Shown: positions 62,909-64,000 of the stretch, piece by piece
Position numbering within the stretch: position 1 is the stretch's first letter
How the letters are laid out: every line of letters begins with the position of its first letter
Assembly: GCA_005217565.1 (NCBI GenBank)
Contig: SJCO01000014.1
Coordinates: 172,958-236,957, forward strand
DNA length: 64,000 nt
Direction: 5' to 3'
Source of the DNA: Puteibacter caeruleilacunae
GTDB taxonomy: Bacteria; Bacteroidota; Bacteroidia; Bacteroidales; Prolixibacteraceae
Program-made: the position numbers and the translations under genes
Notes under the pieces: generated by a model
What the model was told of the DNA's origin: nothing
Databases searched by the model: none
What the model saw: only the letters and a program-made list of their open reading frames with translations

Positions 62909-63943
62909 ATGAGAGTTTTAAGAAAGTCGTTGCTTGCCATATTGATAGTGTTTTCATGTATGGTGGTCAACGCGCAAATTGAACAAGTCCCATTTGTAAT
63001 TCACGGGACTGGAGCTTACCATTCTAATTACAGAATGTTGAAGATTGGTGATCGGGAGGTATACCATGCTGGTGGTCGCGGACTAAGACTTACAATTCTT
63101 CTAAAAACAGATTACAGTATTGTTAGTGATCAAGAATTCGATACCTATGGTAGTACTATTGCCTGTGATAATCTTGCAACTAAGCTAAATGCCCTAAACA
63201 AAGGGCAAATTGGTGTATTAACTAGCTATGATGCGTGGGAGTTAAACTTATCAGATAATTTGATAACAGCATTCATGCGACTGGGATTAACAAAGGCAGC
63301 AGTTACAGAGAAAACTTGTCGCCGACCATATGCTGCCATTTTTGAAGGTGCTACTGCAGGAGAGGAATCTTCAAAGGCCGTAGAAGTGAGTTTCATGAAT
63401 ACACCTAATCAGCCGTTCGCTGAAATCAGAGGTTATCTTTCCGAAGGATCCTTTGTTGCATCAGGAACCTCACCGAATGCATTGTCTCGACCTCAGGGGG
63501 ATGGCGCAGAGTTAATCGTAGACTACCGAGGAAATGTTGGTGTAGGAACAATCAAGCCTAAACATAAATTCGAAGTTGCAGGAACCATCAGAGCTAAAGA
63601 GATCAAAGTCGATTCAAATGACTGGCCCGACTATGTCTTTGAGGAAGACTACAAGCTAAAATCCCTTGAAGAAGTAGAACAATTCGTCAAGGTACATAAG
63701 CACCTTCCAGGTATTGTCCCAGCCAAAAAGGTAGAACAGGAAGGCGTAGCCTTAGCCGAGATGAATAAACTGTTGCTACAAAAGGTAGAGGAGTTGACGC
63801 TGTATTCAATCACTTTGTCAAAAGAGAATCAAGAATTAAAGGGCAAAGTGGCTTCGCAAAAGGAAGATATTAAATCGATAGAAATGAAGTTGCAGAAACT
63901 CATTAAAGTTGTGAATGCAAAACCTCAAAAAGAAGAATACTAA
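62909..63943 (+). CDS. Fibre-like protein, class C with HLP domain
   Basis: 344 residues, second class C protein (signal peptide MRVLRKSLLAILI...VNAQ; GGRGLRLTIL, EFDTYGSTI, GVLTSYDAWEL). GNVGVGTIKPKHKFEVAG leads into the HLP domain (IRAKEIKVDSNDWPDYVFEE, KHLPGIVPAKKV, LAEMNKLLLQKVEELTLY). The coiled-coil tail is long and lysine-rich (KVASQKEDIKSIEMKLQKL). Last complete gene in the window. Confidence 0.86.
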   Translation: MRVLRKSLLAILIVFSCMVVNAQIEQVPFVIHGTGAYHSNYRMLKIGDREVYHAGGRGLRLTILLKTDYSIVSDQEFDTYGSTIACDNLATKLNALNKGQIGVLTSYDAWELNLSDNLITAFMRLGLTKAAVTEKTCRRPYAAIFEGATAGEESSKAVEVSFMNTPNQPFAEIRGYLSEGSFVASGTSPNALSRPQGDGAELIVDYRGNVGVGTIKPKHKFEVAGTIRAKEIKVDSNDWPDYVFEEDYKLKSLEEVEQFVKVHKHLPGIVPAKKVEQEGVALAEMNKLLLQKVEELTLYSITLSKENQELKGKVASQKEDIKSIEMKLQKLIKVVNAKPQKEEY

Positions 63944-63984
63944 ATAATGAAATTAATTAAAACATTAAAACAAATATTAAGGAT

Positions 63985-64000
63985 ATGCAAAAATTAAAAG
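63985..64000 (+). CDS. Start of a further gene, cut by the window end
   Basis: ATG 63985 follows an AAGGAT motif and reads MQKLK before the window ends. The spacing and operon pattern suggest a further fibre gene or an RHS N-half. An alternative short frame begins at 63948. Confidence 0.35.

Noticed and set aside
15244..63943. Peptidase S74 (endosialidase-type) intramolecular chaperone at the fibre C-termini
   Set aside because: The position is similar but the characteristic S-D-x-R-L-K start and the Ser/Lys catalytic pattern are absent.

Overview
The window looks like chromosome from an AT-rich member of the Bacteroidota, probably a marine or gut-type polysaccharide degrader of the Marinilabiliales kind (the order is inference). 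Support comes from a hybrid two-component regulator of the Bacteroidota type, a PL6 lyase with GH3 and sulfatases, BACON domains, Bacteroidota-style RHS proteins (DUF6443 plus RHS core), DUF6266-like proteins, and promoter -7 boxes close to TAnnTTTG. I saw no tRNA, rRNA, CRISPR array, integrase or transposase.

Region 1 (1-14.8 kb) is a polysaccharide-utilisation cluster without a SusC/SusD pair in view. It holds a PL6 lyase on the minus strand. On the plus strand are a GH3 glycosidase, two formylglycine-dependent sulfatases, a putative (alpha/alpha)6-type secreted enzyme and a 1394-residue hybrid two-component system. The likely substrate is a sulfated uronic-acid polysaccharide; whether of the glycosaminoglycan type is inference.

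Region 2 (14.9-46.2 kb) contains the most interesting material. Two operons share one architecture: promoter and short leader ORF, then several Sec-exported fibre-like proteins with a common C-terminal domain (called here the HLP domain after its HLPxIP motif), then an RHS N-half, a very small ORF that overlaps the next start by ATGA, an RHS C-half (DUF6443, RHS core, unique tip), a lipoprotein or membrane immunity candidate, and a terminator. Operon A covers about 16.6-26.2 kb and operon B about 32.9-46.1 kb. Between them lie a compact type II secretion/type IV pilus-like trio (pseudopilin, prepilin peptidase, GspE ATPase) and an orphan RHS N-half. A single fibre gene with its own leader precedes operon A.

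Region 3 (46.2-54.4 kb) interrupts this pattern. A minus-strand group carries a group-II-intron-like reverse transcriptase without maturase or endonuclease, a double-HTH protein, two DUF6266-like proteins lacking the usual N-terminus, an AmpD-type amidase and a small HTH protein. It is separated by about 1.76 kb of non-coding, structured DNA from a plus-strand group with a holin-like peptide and two full-length DUF6266-like proteins. Strong inverted repeats sit in several of its intergenic gaps, including directly before the reverse transcriptase.

Region 4 (54.4-64 kb) starts with the fourth copy of the leader and continues with nine consecutive fibre genes. It probably leads to another RHS pair beyond the window. 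The 17 fibre genes fall into recurring N-terminal classes joined to the same C-terminal domain, and some share long identical DNA runs, which suggests recombination or gene conversion. My reading is an exported, modular surface-fibre/RHS antagonism or adhesion system; its function is not proven by the sequence.
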